A program made the position numbers and the translations under genes. Below the pieces are notes generated by a model that worked only from the letters and a program-made list of their open reading frames with translations, did not search any database and was not told the DNA's origin. A stretch of 62,000 bases of DNA from assembly GCA_903813345.2 (NCBI GenBank), contig CAIIXF020000001.1:1-62000 (forward strand), given 5' to 3'. Below are positions 12,001 to 23,560 of this stretch, piece after piece; positions within the stretch are counted from its first letter, which is position 1; every line of letters begins with the position of its first letter. The DNA is from Owenia fusiformis. Taxonomy: Eukaryota; Annelida; Polychaeta; Sabellida; Oweniidae.

Positions 12001-13290
12001 GCAGGATATTGGGATTATCCCGAGGCCAATATAATATATCTGCCCGAGGGCCAACTGTTAGAATTCTTCTAGAATTTTCATGTCCAGTTTTGTTTTTTGG
12101 CCATGGTCGGATTTTCCCTGTTCTTTCAGATATTCATCTACGTTTGTTTTTTTGGCCATGTTCGGATTTTCCCTGTTCTTTCAGATATTCATCTACGTTT
12201 GTTTTTTTGGCCATGGTCGGATTTTCCCTGTTCTTTCAGATATTCATCTACGTTTGTTTTTTTGGCCATGTTCGGATTTTCCCTGTTCTTTCAGATATTC
12301 ATCTACGTTTGTTTTTTTGGCCATGTTCGGATTTTCCCTGTTCTTTCAGATATTCATCTACGTTTGTTTTTTTGGCCATGGTCGGATTTTCCCTGTTCTT
12401 TCAGATATTCATCTACGTTTGTTTTTTTGGCCATGGTCGGATTTTCCCTGTTCTTTCAGATATTCATCTACATTTGTTTTTTTGGCCATGTTCGGATTTT
12501 CCCTGTTCTTTCAGATATTCATCCACGTTTGTTTTTTGGCCATGTTCGGATTTTCCCTGTTCTTTCAGATATTCATCCACGTTTGTTTTTTGGCCATGTT
12601 CGGAATATCCCTGTTCTTTCAGATATTCATCCACGTTTGTTTTTTGGCCATGGTCGGATTTTCCCTGTTCTTTCAGATATTCATCCACGTTTGTTTTTTT
12701 GGCCATGTTCGGATTTTCCCTGTTCTTTCAGATATTCATCCACGTTTGTTTTTTGGCCATGGTCGGATTTTCCCTGTTCTTTCAGATATTCATCCACGTT
12801 TGTTTTTTTGGCCATGTTCGGATTTTCCCTGTTCTTTCAGATATTCATCCACGTTTGTTTTTTTGGCCATGTTCGGATTTTCCCTGTTCTTTCAGATATT
12901 CATCCACATTTGTTTTTTGGCCATGGTCGGATTTTCCCTGTTCTTTCAGATATTCATCCACGTTTGTTTTTTTGGCCATGTTCGGATTTTCCCTGTTCTT
13001 TCAGATATTCATCCACGTTTGTTTTTTTGGCCATGTTCGGATTTTCCCTGTTCTTTCAGATATTCATCCACGTTTGTTTTTTGGCCATGGTGATGAGCAT
13101 AACACAGGGAGATACTTATTTAGTACTCGGCATATCTCCCTGTGAAGCATGCTCCTTCCCTTCTTAAACCATCAAACAGATCGCCTCCATTGTTTACAGT
13201 AATTATGGGAATGTTACAAAAATGAACCAATGTGTGATTGGCAATTATGACATAGCGGGTAGATATAATATAATGTATCGAGCACTTTTC
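12001..13290. mobile_element. Hairpin-type element (copy E1) expanded by an internal minisatellite
   Basis: The left end (GGATATTGGGATTATCCCGA, then GCCAATATAATATATCTGC) and right part (TGCTCCTTCCCTTCTTAAA, ATCAAACAGATCGC, ATTATGACATAGCGGG) match two other copies, E2 at 48231-48590 and E3 at 53169-53680. E2 and E3 lack the tandem array; E1 is about 1 kb longer because of it. Non-coding. Ends are approximate. Confidence 0.7.
12095..13090 (+). repeat. 54/55-bp minisatellite, about 18 units
   Basis: The unit contains GGCCATG(G/T)TCGGATTTTC, CCTGTTCTTTCAGATATTC and ATC(T/C)ACGTTTG plus a run of 6-7 T. The period is 55 bp with seven T and 54 bp with six. Left units have ATCTACG and right units ATCCACG, showing directional spread of variants. 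Because 55 is not a multiple of three while no unit carries a stop, all three + frames stay open; the minus strand is open where the period is 54, giving KTNVDEYLKEQGKSEHGQ repeats. These open frames are a by-product of the repeat. Every unit has a strong acceptor-like motif (TTTTCCCTGTTCTTTCAG). Confidence 0.95.
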
Positions 13291-14930
13291 AACTAACAAA
13301 TCATGAAACTATAAATCCATCAGCTTAACTGTTTTTGTTTGGTTCATGCAAGGGAAAGATCAATACCCGGTGATTTCAGCGGGAAGTGGCGTTTCGTTCA
13401 GTGGATGAGCTGCGCGAGCACGCATAAATGTGATTATCAATATTATTTAGGGGAGGGATATTCAAGCTTATTTTCGTCATAGGCGCGACCCAGGGCTGTT
13501 GTCTTAAGGACATTTCGTTGAAAATTAGCCATTCGGCTGATAATTTGTAAGAGTTTGCGATCTTATAATGTATAACTGTTATTCAGACACATATTTTGAC
13601 ACGATTCTGTTGGAATTAAGCTTTGAACCGAGAGATATTCACGATTGATATGCACATTTTTGATTGTGCCATTGCTTTTCCATTGCACAATCCATATATT
13701 GATAGAAGTAACAATGCAGATTGTTTTACCTTCAATACATGGCGGATTCACTACATATCGGTCTATTAAATACCATTTTGTGCCCTAAATAGTTTTATAT
13801 TTCCATCACGGCCTGAGTGTGTTTGTCTCTTATGTGTATGCGTGTGAATTGGTGGGGCTGGTAGGGCCACCAATCCCCTGGCCCCGCCCATCCTTTATTC
13901 TACTTCCCACTTATTATAATTTATGCTGTAACATTTAGTGACTTCGCTGGAAAACAATAGGAATTATTTTTCTTGCCAATCAATCGTGAATCACAATCAA
14001 AATTTCAGAAAGGATCAATCAGGCAATCGTCCAAAATCCAAATCAAGTTATAACATTATATGATATTCAGCAAGAAGTCCGGTAGAAATAAAGCATATTT
14101 AAACATGAAAGCTGAAAGTTAAAAGCTAATCTGTTAATTTTCTGTCTGCAAAAGAACGTCACATTTGACACAATAAAAGACCGAGGCTTTGAAATCTAGG
14201 ATTCCCCAGGAAAATATGACTTCATACTAATTAGCATAAGGATTTCCCTAGTGGTCTGGGTCGAGCATCGTCCGAAAACACAATCCGATAAATACATGCT
14301 AATTTCTAAGGAGATGGGAAGTGTATGACGTGTTTATCGATTTTGTTTAACGATTTAATCAATTATCAAATTGTTTAAGTGGATAAAGTGGTCACACTTG
14401 CTTCAATTCATAGCGTAATCGACGGAAAGAAACTGCACCGAATTCCCGATATCCTACCCCGTATTATGTAGGCTATAACCATAGTGACCTGCAGATGGCG
14501 CTATCACAAACAAGTACTGCACAAACCGATAAATTCCCGGGTATTGTAATGCCCTTGGTTCATGTAACAGTAAAACATTTCCAATTGTTAAATAGAAACC
14601 TCCCATCTACAGCTCTGTAGAAAGTATTTTAATGGCTTGATCATTTGATAATTGATTATGGTACCTCTTAATACCTTTTTATATTAAAACCAGGAAAAAC
14701 TCTTGTTTCTTGTCGCCTTGTTTCTTGTTACAGTAGTTTCAACAAAAAAGAGAAGACTTTAAAGAATCAGATTGATATTTTTGGTACCCTAAGTTAAGGG
14801 GACAACATAAAATTGTAGTATTTATACACACCTAACCATCAACAACGTACAGTGACAAAATATACTGTCATACCCTTTAGATGAACGGTGTTCTGATAAT
14901 TTTAAGTATTTCTATTCTGCTCTCCCAAGA
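13291..14930 (+). other. Intron 2, right part, no feature recognised
   Basis: No coding similarity and no clear tandem structure. From about 14930 to 15080 there is a fragment of the satellite family at 21-22 kb (AAAATGGCTGCCATTTT, GTTCGATGGGATT). It ends about 30 bp before exon 3. Confidence 0.45.
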
Positions 14931-15112
14931 ATTTTCAAAATGGCTGCCATTTTAACGTATTGGTAGAAGGTGGCCATTTTGAAAAATGGCTGCCATTTTT
15001 GCTATATACTGTATTTGTAAAAATGCCAGCCATGGCTGTTCGATGGGATTTGCTACGCTTTGGCAATGCTGTTGTCTAGTTATACTGTTATAATATTTAT
15101 GTCTACTTGTAG

Positions 15113-15218
15113 AGCTCCAGAGATACTCTGATGGTACAAGTGAAATGGTTCTACAGACCCAATGAGATCCCTGAATCAGTTTACCACTTTCTTGTCCAAG
15201 ATCGTCATACTGAAAATG
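15113..15218 (+). CDS. RERE: RERE/Atrophin-family corepressor, coding exon 3 (BAH)
   Basis: 106 bp between acceptor ACTTGTAG and donor GTAAGT, phase 0 in and phase 1 out. Reads SSRDTLMVQVKWFYRP, NEIPESVYHFLVQDRH, TEN; the vertebrate RERE BAH core has [20 protein letters not shown] at this place. This is the most conserved part of the BAH fold in the family and the strongest single piece of evidence for the gene assignment. The related MTA proteins share BAH-ELM2-SANT order but differ clearly in these residues. Confidence 0.97.
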
Positions 15219-15592
15219 GTAAGTGGTCCAAGTTGTTTCATCATCTCAAAAGGTAGACTGAAAGTTCTGCCATATTTAACAGTTTTTAAACCTACACCAA
15301 TTTTGCTATTAGTGTCTTATCTTGCAGATGTCATCATATGTTTGGGATTGAATTACCAAATGTAGAAGGTTTTAGGCAGAGGTGTTAAAAATACTAAATC
15401 TAGTAACTGAAAATTATGCTAATTGCTAATGTTGGCTGGCTATTTCATTTAGCTTGTTTGCTTAATGTTTTCATATGCGCTTCTCATACATTTAACACAT
15501 TGGATGGAAGTTAACATTCATCTAGATATCTGGAAATTAGATATATTGTCATCATTGAAATCATTGTTTATGACCAAGCAGAATAAAGAACA

Positions 15593-16386
15593 TACCGTAT
15601 TTGCTGTAATAAGCGCCCAGGGCGCTTTTGAAATTAAAATTCCCATTGTAACCCATTTCAAATAGCGCCCATATATGAGAGAAGTCAAAAATTCCCGGGA
15701 ATTTCATGTAGGGGAATTTTTCTTGCCAAAAATGCCTTAATTGCACCGAAAGTGACAGCATATTTTCACAATAATGATATGTATCGTTATTGGAGAGAAT
15801 ATGGTAAAATAAAGCAAGAATCTAACTATATTGACAGTGATTGAAGAACTCCCCAGCAGAGCCCCTCGAGGTGAAGGAATTGTTTTCCGCGATTATCTTC
15901 AATATTTTTACTATAGACTGTTAGACATCGATCTAAAGTTATACATTGTTTTTTTTAATTTGATGAAAGATCATAATTTTTCGTGTAAAAGTCATGTAAA
16001 AGTTGAGAAATCTTAAAAAGAAACGAGAAAGTTCACGACCTTGACATGACCTTGACGATCGCTGAGTTAGTAAAATGTCGAAACAAATCTCTGAAACGTG
16101 ATCATTTCCTTCATTCATTATGGACTATTTGAGATAATATTAGCTAAGTATGATGTGGGAAGCACCCACTGATAGATATCAATCGAGAGGATCCATCGAT
16201 TTACAAAATGCGTCATGTTTTCTGCATTTTAGTGTAAGTACTCTATTATCGCCCACTATATTTCTTTGGAAATTTGATTTTTTCTGATACATACGTTAAT
16301 ACTTGGTCATTCCTCGATATTTCTTGAGCTCTGTGAAGCGGGGTAGGCGCTTATTAGGGGTGGGCCCTTATTATGGTGATTACGAT
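15593..16386. mobile_element. Putative 0.8-kb TIR element in intron 3
   Basis: The left end CCGTATTTGCTGTAATAAG followed by CGCCC pairs imperfectly with the right end, whose reverse complement reads CGTAATCACCATAATAAGGG. TA lies just outside both ends. A short inverted CGCCCAGGGCG occurs near 15615. No ORF with similarity. Confidence 0.5.
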
Positions 16387-16799
16387 ATGCACAATTAAAA
16401 TGCAAATGCAATGGTTTTAATTAAATATAAGATAATATAAATCATAAAATGAAAAAAACCTGCTGTAGTGAATATTTTTTTCAAACTTTTTGTTAAAGTG
16501 TGAAACTAGCATAATAAACAATATTTGGTAGTTAACCCATACTCTCCTCCAAGTATAATTTTTGCAAATATGACTGTTTAACTTCCTTAAACTTAAACAG
16601 TGAATATTAAATCATTTCTGTCGATATTTAATTCTGAGTTCGGGTGGCCAATTTCCCTAACAATTTTAGTAACAATTTCTAGTAAAATGGTATGTTGCAT
16701 TTCTCCAAGGCACAATTTTATCCCATGTATAATTCATTATACCCAAAGCACACTTTAGGTTACCAATTGTCATGTTTTAAAAAATTGCCAACCTTTTAA

Positions 16800-16940
16800 C
16801 TCCTGTTGGCCTAAAATGAACAATACAAGACTTAGAAATGATCAATGGAAGGCCTAAAATGGTCTAAATGAACAATGGAAGGCCTTTAAATGAACAATAA
16901 AAGGCTTAAAAATGAACAATAGAAGGCCTAAAAATTGCTT
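16800..16940 (+). repeat. Short degenerate tandem repeat (AATGAACAATGGAAGGCCTA)
   Basis: About six imperfect copies of an approximately 22-26-bp unit. A second group lies at 18680-18775, on the other side of the solo LTR, so the LTR may have inserted within or beside one repeat tract. Confidence 0.7.
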
Positions 16941-17907
16941 CAAAAGACCAAAGGAAAACATATGTATAAATCATATTGTTGGGTTTTTCTAAGTCATGCT
17001 AGGTTTCAATTCTTACCTAAAGATGGCAGCATAGCTGTCCATCAAGACTTAAAGTGTGCGCCAAAGTTTAAAACTGCGCAGGCGCACCGCTCTCGCTAAA
17101 CTATATAAAGAGATTACCAGGTACACGATTCAGAGGTAAGCCAGGAAGGCGAACGATCTTCGTCTCGTGATGATTTCCCATATAATCGTAACCAGGGAAG
17201 TTTCACCATTGAAATTGAAAATTACTATTAGATATACTTTGTAGATGTTATTTATGAAGCTATTTAGTGTTTGCATCAATCAAATGGCTCATTTTGAACA
17301 TATAAAAAGTATTTGTGTTTTGTTTCCCAGGGAATTGTATTGTATGTAGCACACACATAAATAGTGTACATTATACAGTACTTGAATAGCCTGGTTTACA
17401 TAATATTGAAGGGCATGCTGATTACATGCACACGAGTACATGAATGAAGGCCTAATATTGATATACGTAGCGTGCATACCTAAATAAAAAATAAACTCTT
17501 CTAATCCCCTAATGTAAGCACGGCGGTATACGTAGCCCGATTTATCGGGGACTTTAACAAAATCATTGAGGCCAAAAGCCACAACTCTGTTCTTTTCACT
17601 CATCATATAGGCAACACTTAGTCATTTCTCATAACCAGACTAGCTGGACTCTGTTATTTTCATGAACCTGTATCTCAATACTTAAACATTTTACACCCAA
17701 CCAAAGGCGCTGGACTCTGTCATTTTGCAACAACAGTGGTTCATGACTTAGGCAATTTTATTCATTCATACAGTTGGACTTAAGCATTTTCAGTGACATT
17801 TCAGTAAGAACTTAGAATAATTTGGTCATTAAGTTTCATTGGCACTTTGCCAAATTGGTCATTGGCAGGTTGCCAATTGTGGTTTGGCAACATGCCAATA
17901 GTAGTAC

Positions 17908-17915
17908 TATATAAG
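17908..17915 (+). promoter_or_regulatory. Putative TATA box of the solo LTR
   Basis: TATATAAG followed by a GC-richer start region, about 150 bp before the poly(A) signal. A second TATATAAAG at about 17101-17109 could be an alternative promoter. Confidence 0.5.
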
Positions 17916-18060
17916 AGGCTTCGAAACCTCACCCTGGCAGTTATGATCTGGAGTTATGATCTGGAGTGACGATCCGGAGTTACGATTGGGTCTTTTACAG
18001 TCAGTACAGTAGCTCAGTAGTATATAACTTGTACATAGATAGTGTAGTTTGACTCTTTAT

Positions 18061-18066
18061 AATAAA
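18061..18066 (+). terminator. Putative poly(A) signal of the solo LTR
   Basis: AATAAA about 72 bp before the LTR end; between it and the end are T- and GT-rich bases (GTATGTTACTCT), the usual layout of an R-U5 region. Confidence 0.5.
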
Positions 18067-18142
18067 GTATCGTATGTTACTCTGAACTCTGAAGTTTGTC
18101 GTATCATATTGGCGTCATCGTTTCGTAGAGACCCAACAATAT

Positions 18143-20569
18143 GTTAACGTATGAACTCATCACACTTAGAGGCACTGATGATAAAAAATCCTAAACACCA
18201 TATATTGCAAAAAAACATAAGACCCCTACTAAATAATACCTTGGTGTACCCCAGCAGCTTCCCTGGCCTGTCCCCCAGGCACAGAGTTAATTGTCAGGCC
18301 CATTATCGTTCTCAAGTTTCATTTTCTGAGGCTTCAAATATTAGGCTTCACTACCAGAATCATTGAATATAGCAGCGATTTGATCATCATTACCCGTCCA
18401 AATCTAGCCCTTTTTAAATACCATAATGTCGGATCACTTCCAGATTCGTATTTGTTACAAAATAAATCAATAAGTGACCAAAATAATTTTTTTTCAGAAA
18501 CTTTGCTTCGCCAAATTAATTTTCAATCACTTCCTGTCAATGTGAGTACCGAACATTGGCACTGCAATACAAGGGTGACATCTTTTAAGTCTGCTAAAAC
18601 TTTCCTATAGCTTGTTGACCTGGAGTCGACGTATGCCATATAGCGTATTGGCGACAAAACTCGCCTGATCGCCCAAATGAGTTAAAATGAACTATGGAAG
18701 GCCTTTTAATGAACACTTGAAGGCCTAACAATGAACAATAGAAAGCCTAAAATAGCTTTAAATGAACAATGGAAATTGTTCACACCCTGTGACCTTTTCT
18801 TTCATACCGAAGCACTGCTCTATATTCAGTTCTACAGATTATTTTCTTCAAAGGATAAATTGTTTATTAAAAGCAGTTTAGTTTAGGCTCAGTTTAAAAT
18901 AGTTTATTTATGTTTTACTGGCAATGGCATCACTTACATTTAACATAATAAAACATTGTAAAACAATTTATAAGAATTACACCAGCTGTCACCTTGATAA
19001 TCCCAGTTTTCTTATAAATTATAAACAATAACTTATAGTTTTTATATAAAATCACTCTTATATATGCCCAGATGGGAGCTAATTTAAACAGGCAATGCGC
19101 TTATTTTAGAAGGAAAAAGGACAAAATATTATTTGAGACATGTCACTCACACAGTCAATCAAATATGATAAAAACTTTAATTTGGGTCAATACTGAAGTG
19201 AGAAAAAATTACTCGCCTGGAAAACAGCATTTGAAGTTCAGAGATCAAGAGAAGTGAATTACCACTTTTCACAAAGTGTATGTTTTTAAATAACTCTTGG
19301 ACTAAAAGATGGCGTATGGTTGAAAATGAATGAACAATTAATGCAAACAACAATGCCATCTTTCTATGGCATTGCTAAAAACTTGACATCTATAAATTGA
19401 TAGGTCAAAAATATTTTTTCATGGTCTAGTGTCAACTCTGATGTGGTCTGTTTGAGCTGTTTTTGGTGTCAAATGAAAGATCAGGTACTTATTTATCTAT
19501 TGGAAATACTATGGAGATCAAAAGTGAGACTTCATTTACGCACTTTGTCCCTTTAACCAGAAATAAAGTAGTCCATCTTATGCTTGTATAGATGTCTCTC
19601 TCACCCACTGCAGCTATGAGTATATTCACTTCATATGTGTTCCACATAAAATGAAGGCCTGCACATCTGGTACTTAATGTGACCATTATTACACTTGAGG
19701 CAATCTGATTGCCCCGACTCCATAGGTACCTTTTTCTGCGTTCATGTCATTAGCTACATAACTGATTACTTAGGTTTATGATGTGTACATGTAAATAAGG
19801 GTTAATGCAAACAGAATAAACAGGGAATGGTGAGTGAAGTGGCAATTGTGATTTTGGCTGAACAGTGTCACCCTGCCTTGGAAATTCCCAGTCCCAACAG
19901 TTTATGGCATGGTGCAAAGTCCCATGATATGCAAATGAGAAAACCCCATTGCTTTCTTGTCAGAACAACCAAAACTAATGCGGACAATATCCGTTTTAAC
20001 TGTTGTTTCTGAATGTTTCATGATAAAAATTCAATATAAGAATTCTGTCATATTACAAGAATAATATGATAGATTGTTTTAACTTACCAATCACTGTCAT
20101 TTGTAGACATGTTTAGCTCCAAGTCATCATACACAAAGGGGATGACATAGATAATCAGAAAAATATTTGAACTTTATACACCCTCTTATTCTATTGGTTG
20201 GTACAGTAAAAGCTGAAAGTCAAATCCATTGAAATTACGATTAGGTACATTCCAGGTACATTCCAGGTACTATATTCACCCTTGGTATCTCATTGATTGA
20301 CCAGATTGTTTTTAACATTTTACATTCACTTTCTGAATAACTTTATAAGTTGAGTTTCTAATTTGGACACAGATCTTTTGATAACTTCAATAATCATTAT
20401 CTGATTCCATTGATTCATATAATAAGGTGTAGTACTACGTATATGCAAATGGTTTTGAATGACATATGAATAATTCTCTTGTGACTGTATTGCTAAATCA
20501 TATATTAGATAATACAATGAGACATTCATATCTGTTCCGAGAGGATTTCATTGATTTCCAAGATACATC
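18143..20569 (+). other. Intron 3 stretch, no gene recognised
   Basis: Only short frames. Apart from the AATGAACAATGG tract at 18680-18775 I see no organised repeat, hairpin or conserved coding block. Confidence 0.45.
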
Positions 20570-20725
20570 ATATTGCTTTAAGGCAGCAATGTCTTACTAT
20601 TCTTATACTTATGATATTGTATGATATTATTGGTAGCTTGTTGGGCAGTTTGTGGTTAACAGGCAGCAATGTTTTACTTTTCTTATACTTATGATATTGT
20701 ATGATATTATTGGTAGCTTGTTGGT
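20570..20725 (+). repeat. Direct duplication of an approximately 75-90-bp unit
   Basis: GGCAGCAATGT followed by CTTATACTTATGATATTG and TTGGTAGCTTGTTGG occurs twice. Related copies lie at 22545-22610 and 23535-23635, so this is a dispersed unit tied to the satellite families here. Confidence 0.75.
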
Positions 20726-20734
20726 AGAGCTGTC

Positions 20735-22300
20735 ACGGTCCAAAAAATATTTCGGTACAGTACGGAACGGTACAAATGGTCTCGGGACACGGTACTTTCG
20801 GGATGGGACAGAACATTAAAAAATGATGCAACGTCTCACGGACCTCTGCCAGATTATTTTTAATAATAATAATAATAATCTTCTTGGTGTCTAGGCTCAA
20901 TAACTATATATATTTATCCCATCGAACGAAGTTCGGAGGGATATAGGGAACGCCTCTGTCCATCCGTCCGGGCAATAACTCAAACACCGCTGGCCCGATT
21001 TTGTTCATATTTTGTACACATATACCCAATGGGGGTAGAAGTTCTGCTCGAATACTGATTTTCAAAATGGCCGCTCCAAAAAAAATGGCGGCCATTTTAG
21101 TGCCGATTTTATAGTAATTTAGGTACTGCATATAAAACTGGAATAGCAATATGTTTTAAATGTAAAAAAGTTATATAGGACATTGATTAAGCGAGAAATG
21201 TAAATACAGAAGAAATACATTGCAGCCATCTTGAAAAAAATGGCTGCCTTTTCACGTCTTTTTATGATTTTTGCTGTAACTTGAAAAGTAATGGAGTGAT
21301 TTTGTTCATATTTGGTATGTGATACTTTAAGCATGGCACAATGTCTTATGACATTTTGGGTAGTAGGCAGCCATTTTGAAAAATGGCTGCCATTTTTACG
21401 TGTGTTATTTTACTTTTTTTACTATAACTCAAAAAGTAGTAGAGTGATTTTGTTCATATTTAATATGTGAATACTATAAGCATGGCACACTATCTAATGA
21501 TACTTTGGGTAGTAGGCGGCCATTTTGAAAAATGGCCACCATTTTTACATTTTTTACTATAACTTGAAAATGATTTTGTTCATATTTGAAATGTGAATAC
21601 TCATGAGCCTTGCACACTGTCTCATTACACTACACGTAGTAGGCGGCCATTTTATAAAAATGGCTGTCATTTTTACATTTTTTACGATAACTTGAAAAGT
21701 AGTGGAGCGATTTTGTTCATATTTGATATGTAAATACTTTAAGCATGGCACATTGTCTAATAAAACTTTGGGGAGTAGTCGGCCATTTCGAAAAATGGCC
21801 ACCATTTTTATGTGTGTTATTTTACATTTTTTATTATAACTCAAAAAGTAATAGAGCGATTTTGTTCATATTTGATATGTGAATACTCGTTAGGATTGCA
21901 TACTGTCTTATGACATTTTGGGTAGTAAGCGGCCATTTTAAAAAATGGCCAGCATTGGCGATTTTCTAAGAATTTTATATGTGGCTACTTAAAAGCATAT
22001 TACTTCTTCTGATGACAACTTGGCTAGCGATCAACCATTTTGAAAATGGTGGCCTTTCTTATGGCTGTTATTTTATGATATTTGGTAAATATTTCAAATG
22101 TAAAAATGCCAGCCATTTCTGTTCGATGGGATTCGCTTTGCTTTGGCGTTGCCATTGTTCTGGTTAATTTTTCAGAACGAAATTGGAGGTGTTCCTCGCT
22201 ACACATTTTTATGCATTTTAAGGAGAGGAATTTATGTATCCATACCGAACCGATATTAACCCTTTCTGTCCCTTGTCCCGAACCGAAGCATCTGGACCGA
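20735..22300. mobile_element. Putative TIR element carrying a satellite-like interior
   Basis: CACGGTCC and a run of TTCGGTAC, CGGGACACGG phrases at the left are matched by inverted ACCGAACCGA, TTGTCCCGAACCGAAGC and GGACCG near 22240-22299. The arms are degenerate and the true ends uncertain. The interior is occupied by the repeat units listed separately. Confidence 0.35.
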
Positions 22301-22480
22301 ACTTCTGTCCGTCCATCTGTCCGTAAGTACGTCCGTCTGTCCAGTCAATAACTCAAATACCGTTGGCCTGATTTTGTTCATATTCTGTACACATATACCC
22401 TATGGGAGTAGAAGATTTTGAAAATGGCCACCATTTTAACGTATTTTACTATAACTCAGAAAGTAGTAGAGTGATTTTGT
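20985..22480 (+). repeat. Degenerate satellite, roughly 120-150-bp units, about 9 copies
   Basis: Each unit has ATTTTGTTCATATTTGATAT, GAATACT, GCATGGCACA, TACTTTGGGTAGTAGGCGGC, then a short palindrome such as GGCCATTTTGAAAAATGGCC and ACTATAACTCAAAAAGTA. Units differ by 15-25% by eye, so the array is old. The unit begins after CCATCGAACGAAGTTCGGAGG and TCCATCCGTCCG, and a related unit ends near 22150 with GTTCGATGGGATTCGC. Confidence 0.8.
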
Positions 22481-22600
22481 TCATATTTAATATGTGAATA
22501 CTATAAGCATGGCACACTATCTAATGATACTTTGGCGTTGTTGTTGTCTAGTTGGTAGCTTGTGGGGCAGTTTGTTGTTAACAGGCATCAATGTCTTACT

Positions 22601-23560
22601 TTTTATGTCCCCACCACATAGTGTGGGGCCATATTGTCGGCCTAGGCGCTTCCGTCCATCCGTCCATCAGTCCATATGTCCGGCCGTACGTCCGGCAGTT
22701 TTCTCCAAAACCGCTACAGATATCACCTTCAAATTTTCAGGGATAACTTATTAGTGCATACAGATGTGGATGACTAAGATTTAATTCGATACCTACTTCC
22801 TGTCAGCCATTTTGAAGCCAAATGCTAAAATCCTTGTCTGCAAACTTTAAGAAAAACGGCTTCACAGTTGCTTTTAAAACTTAAATATCTCGTTCAGTTC
22901 ACTTCATTCTAGATCTGATTAGGTTTTGGACCTGTTAACTCAGTCATGTCAGCCATTTTGAATGTCTTAGAAAAGTTAGTGCGTGATAATGCTTTATCAT
23001 ATTGAATGGTGTTTTTGAGTTTTTATACTTTAACTATTTAGTAGTTTTATAAATAATTTCATGTGTACTTTGTTGTAAAAGCCTATCTTATTGTTAACAC
23101 TAGTTATATGTGATAATTTTGTAAAAGGAAATCAGCAAAAACTCATCATCACTTTTTTATTGTCGGCCATTTTGGATTTTTCCGTCCTAAAATCTTGTCT
23201 GTAAAGTCTTGTCAACGCATTTTTAGGTGAACTGTTTGGTAGATCAATTTCAAATTTTCAGAGATAATTCTTAGTATGAAAATCTAAATTTGATTAGTTT
23301 TTTGGCATTCTGCGTAAATGTCAAGGCAGCCATTTTGTATTTTCTGTCCTAAAATCTTGTCTGTAAAGTCTTGTCTACGGTTTTCAGGTGAACCATTTGG
23401 TAGATCAATTTCAAATTTTCAGGGATGATTCTTAGAATGAAAATCTAGAACTGATTAGTTTTTTGACATTCTGCGTAAATGTCAAGGCAGCCATTTTGGA
23501 TTTTCCATCCTAAAATCTTGTCTGTAAAGTCTTTTTGTGGCAGCTTGTGGGGCAGTTGTT
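22601..23560 (+). repeat. Dispersed repeat family P, first locus
   Basis: Begins TTATGTCCCCACCACATAGT, whose CCCCAC...GTGGGG forms a small hairpin, then TCCGTCCATCCGTCC. Tandem units of about 163 bp follow (CAGGTGAACCGTTTGGTAGA, TTTTCAGGGATGATTCTTAG, AAGGCAGCCATTTTGGATTT, CCTAAAATCTTGTCTGTAAA). The same family occurs at 46578-48000 and 51920-52960. No protein similarity. Confidence 0.8.

Larger units (their letters stand above)
16977..18138 (+). mobile_element. Solo LTR, 1162 bp, with ATAT target duplication
   Basis: Begins TGTTGGG at 16977 and ends CCCAACA at 18138, flanked by ATAT at 16973-16976 and 18139-18142. The perfect 7-bp ends, the TATA box at 17908 and the AATAAA at 18061 are what is expected of an LTR in + orientation. 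No internal region follows, so it is a solo LTR from recombination between two LTRs. It is unrelated in sequence to the LTRs at 35.8-41.3 kb. Superfamily not determined; a 4-bp duplication is compatible with Ty3/gypsy. Confidence 0.75.

Noticed and set aside
12097-13167. Three overlapping + strand frames of 337-396 codons
   Set aside because: They come from a stop-free 55-bp repeat read in three frames; no protein signal apart from periodicity.
22494-22754. Frame with MSPPHSVGPYCRPRR, also at 46530
   Set aside because: Recurs at each family P repeat start (CCCCACCACATAGTG and TCCGTCC run); repeat-derived.
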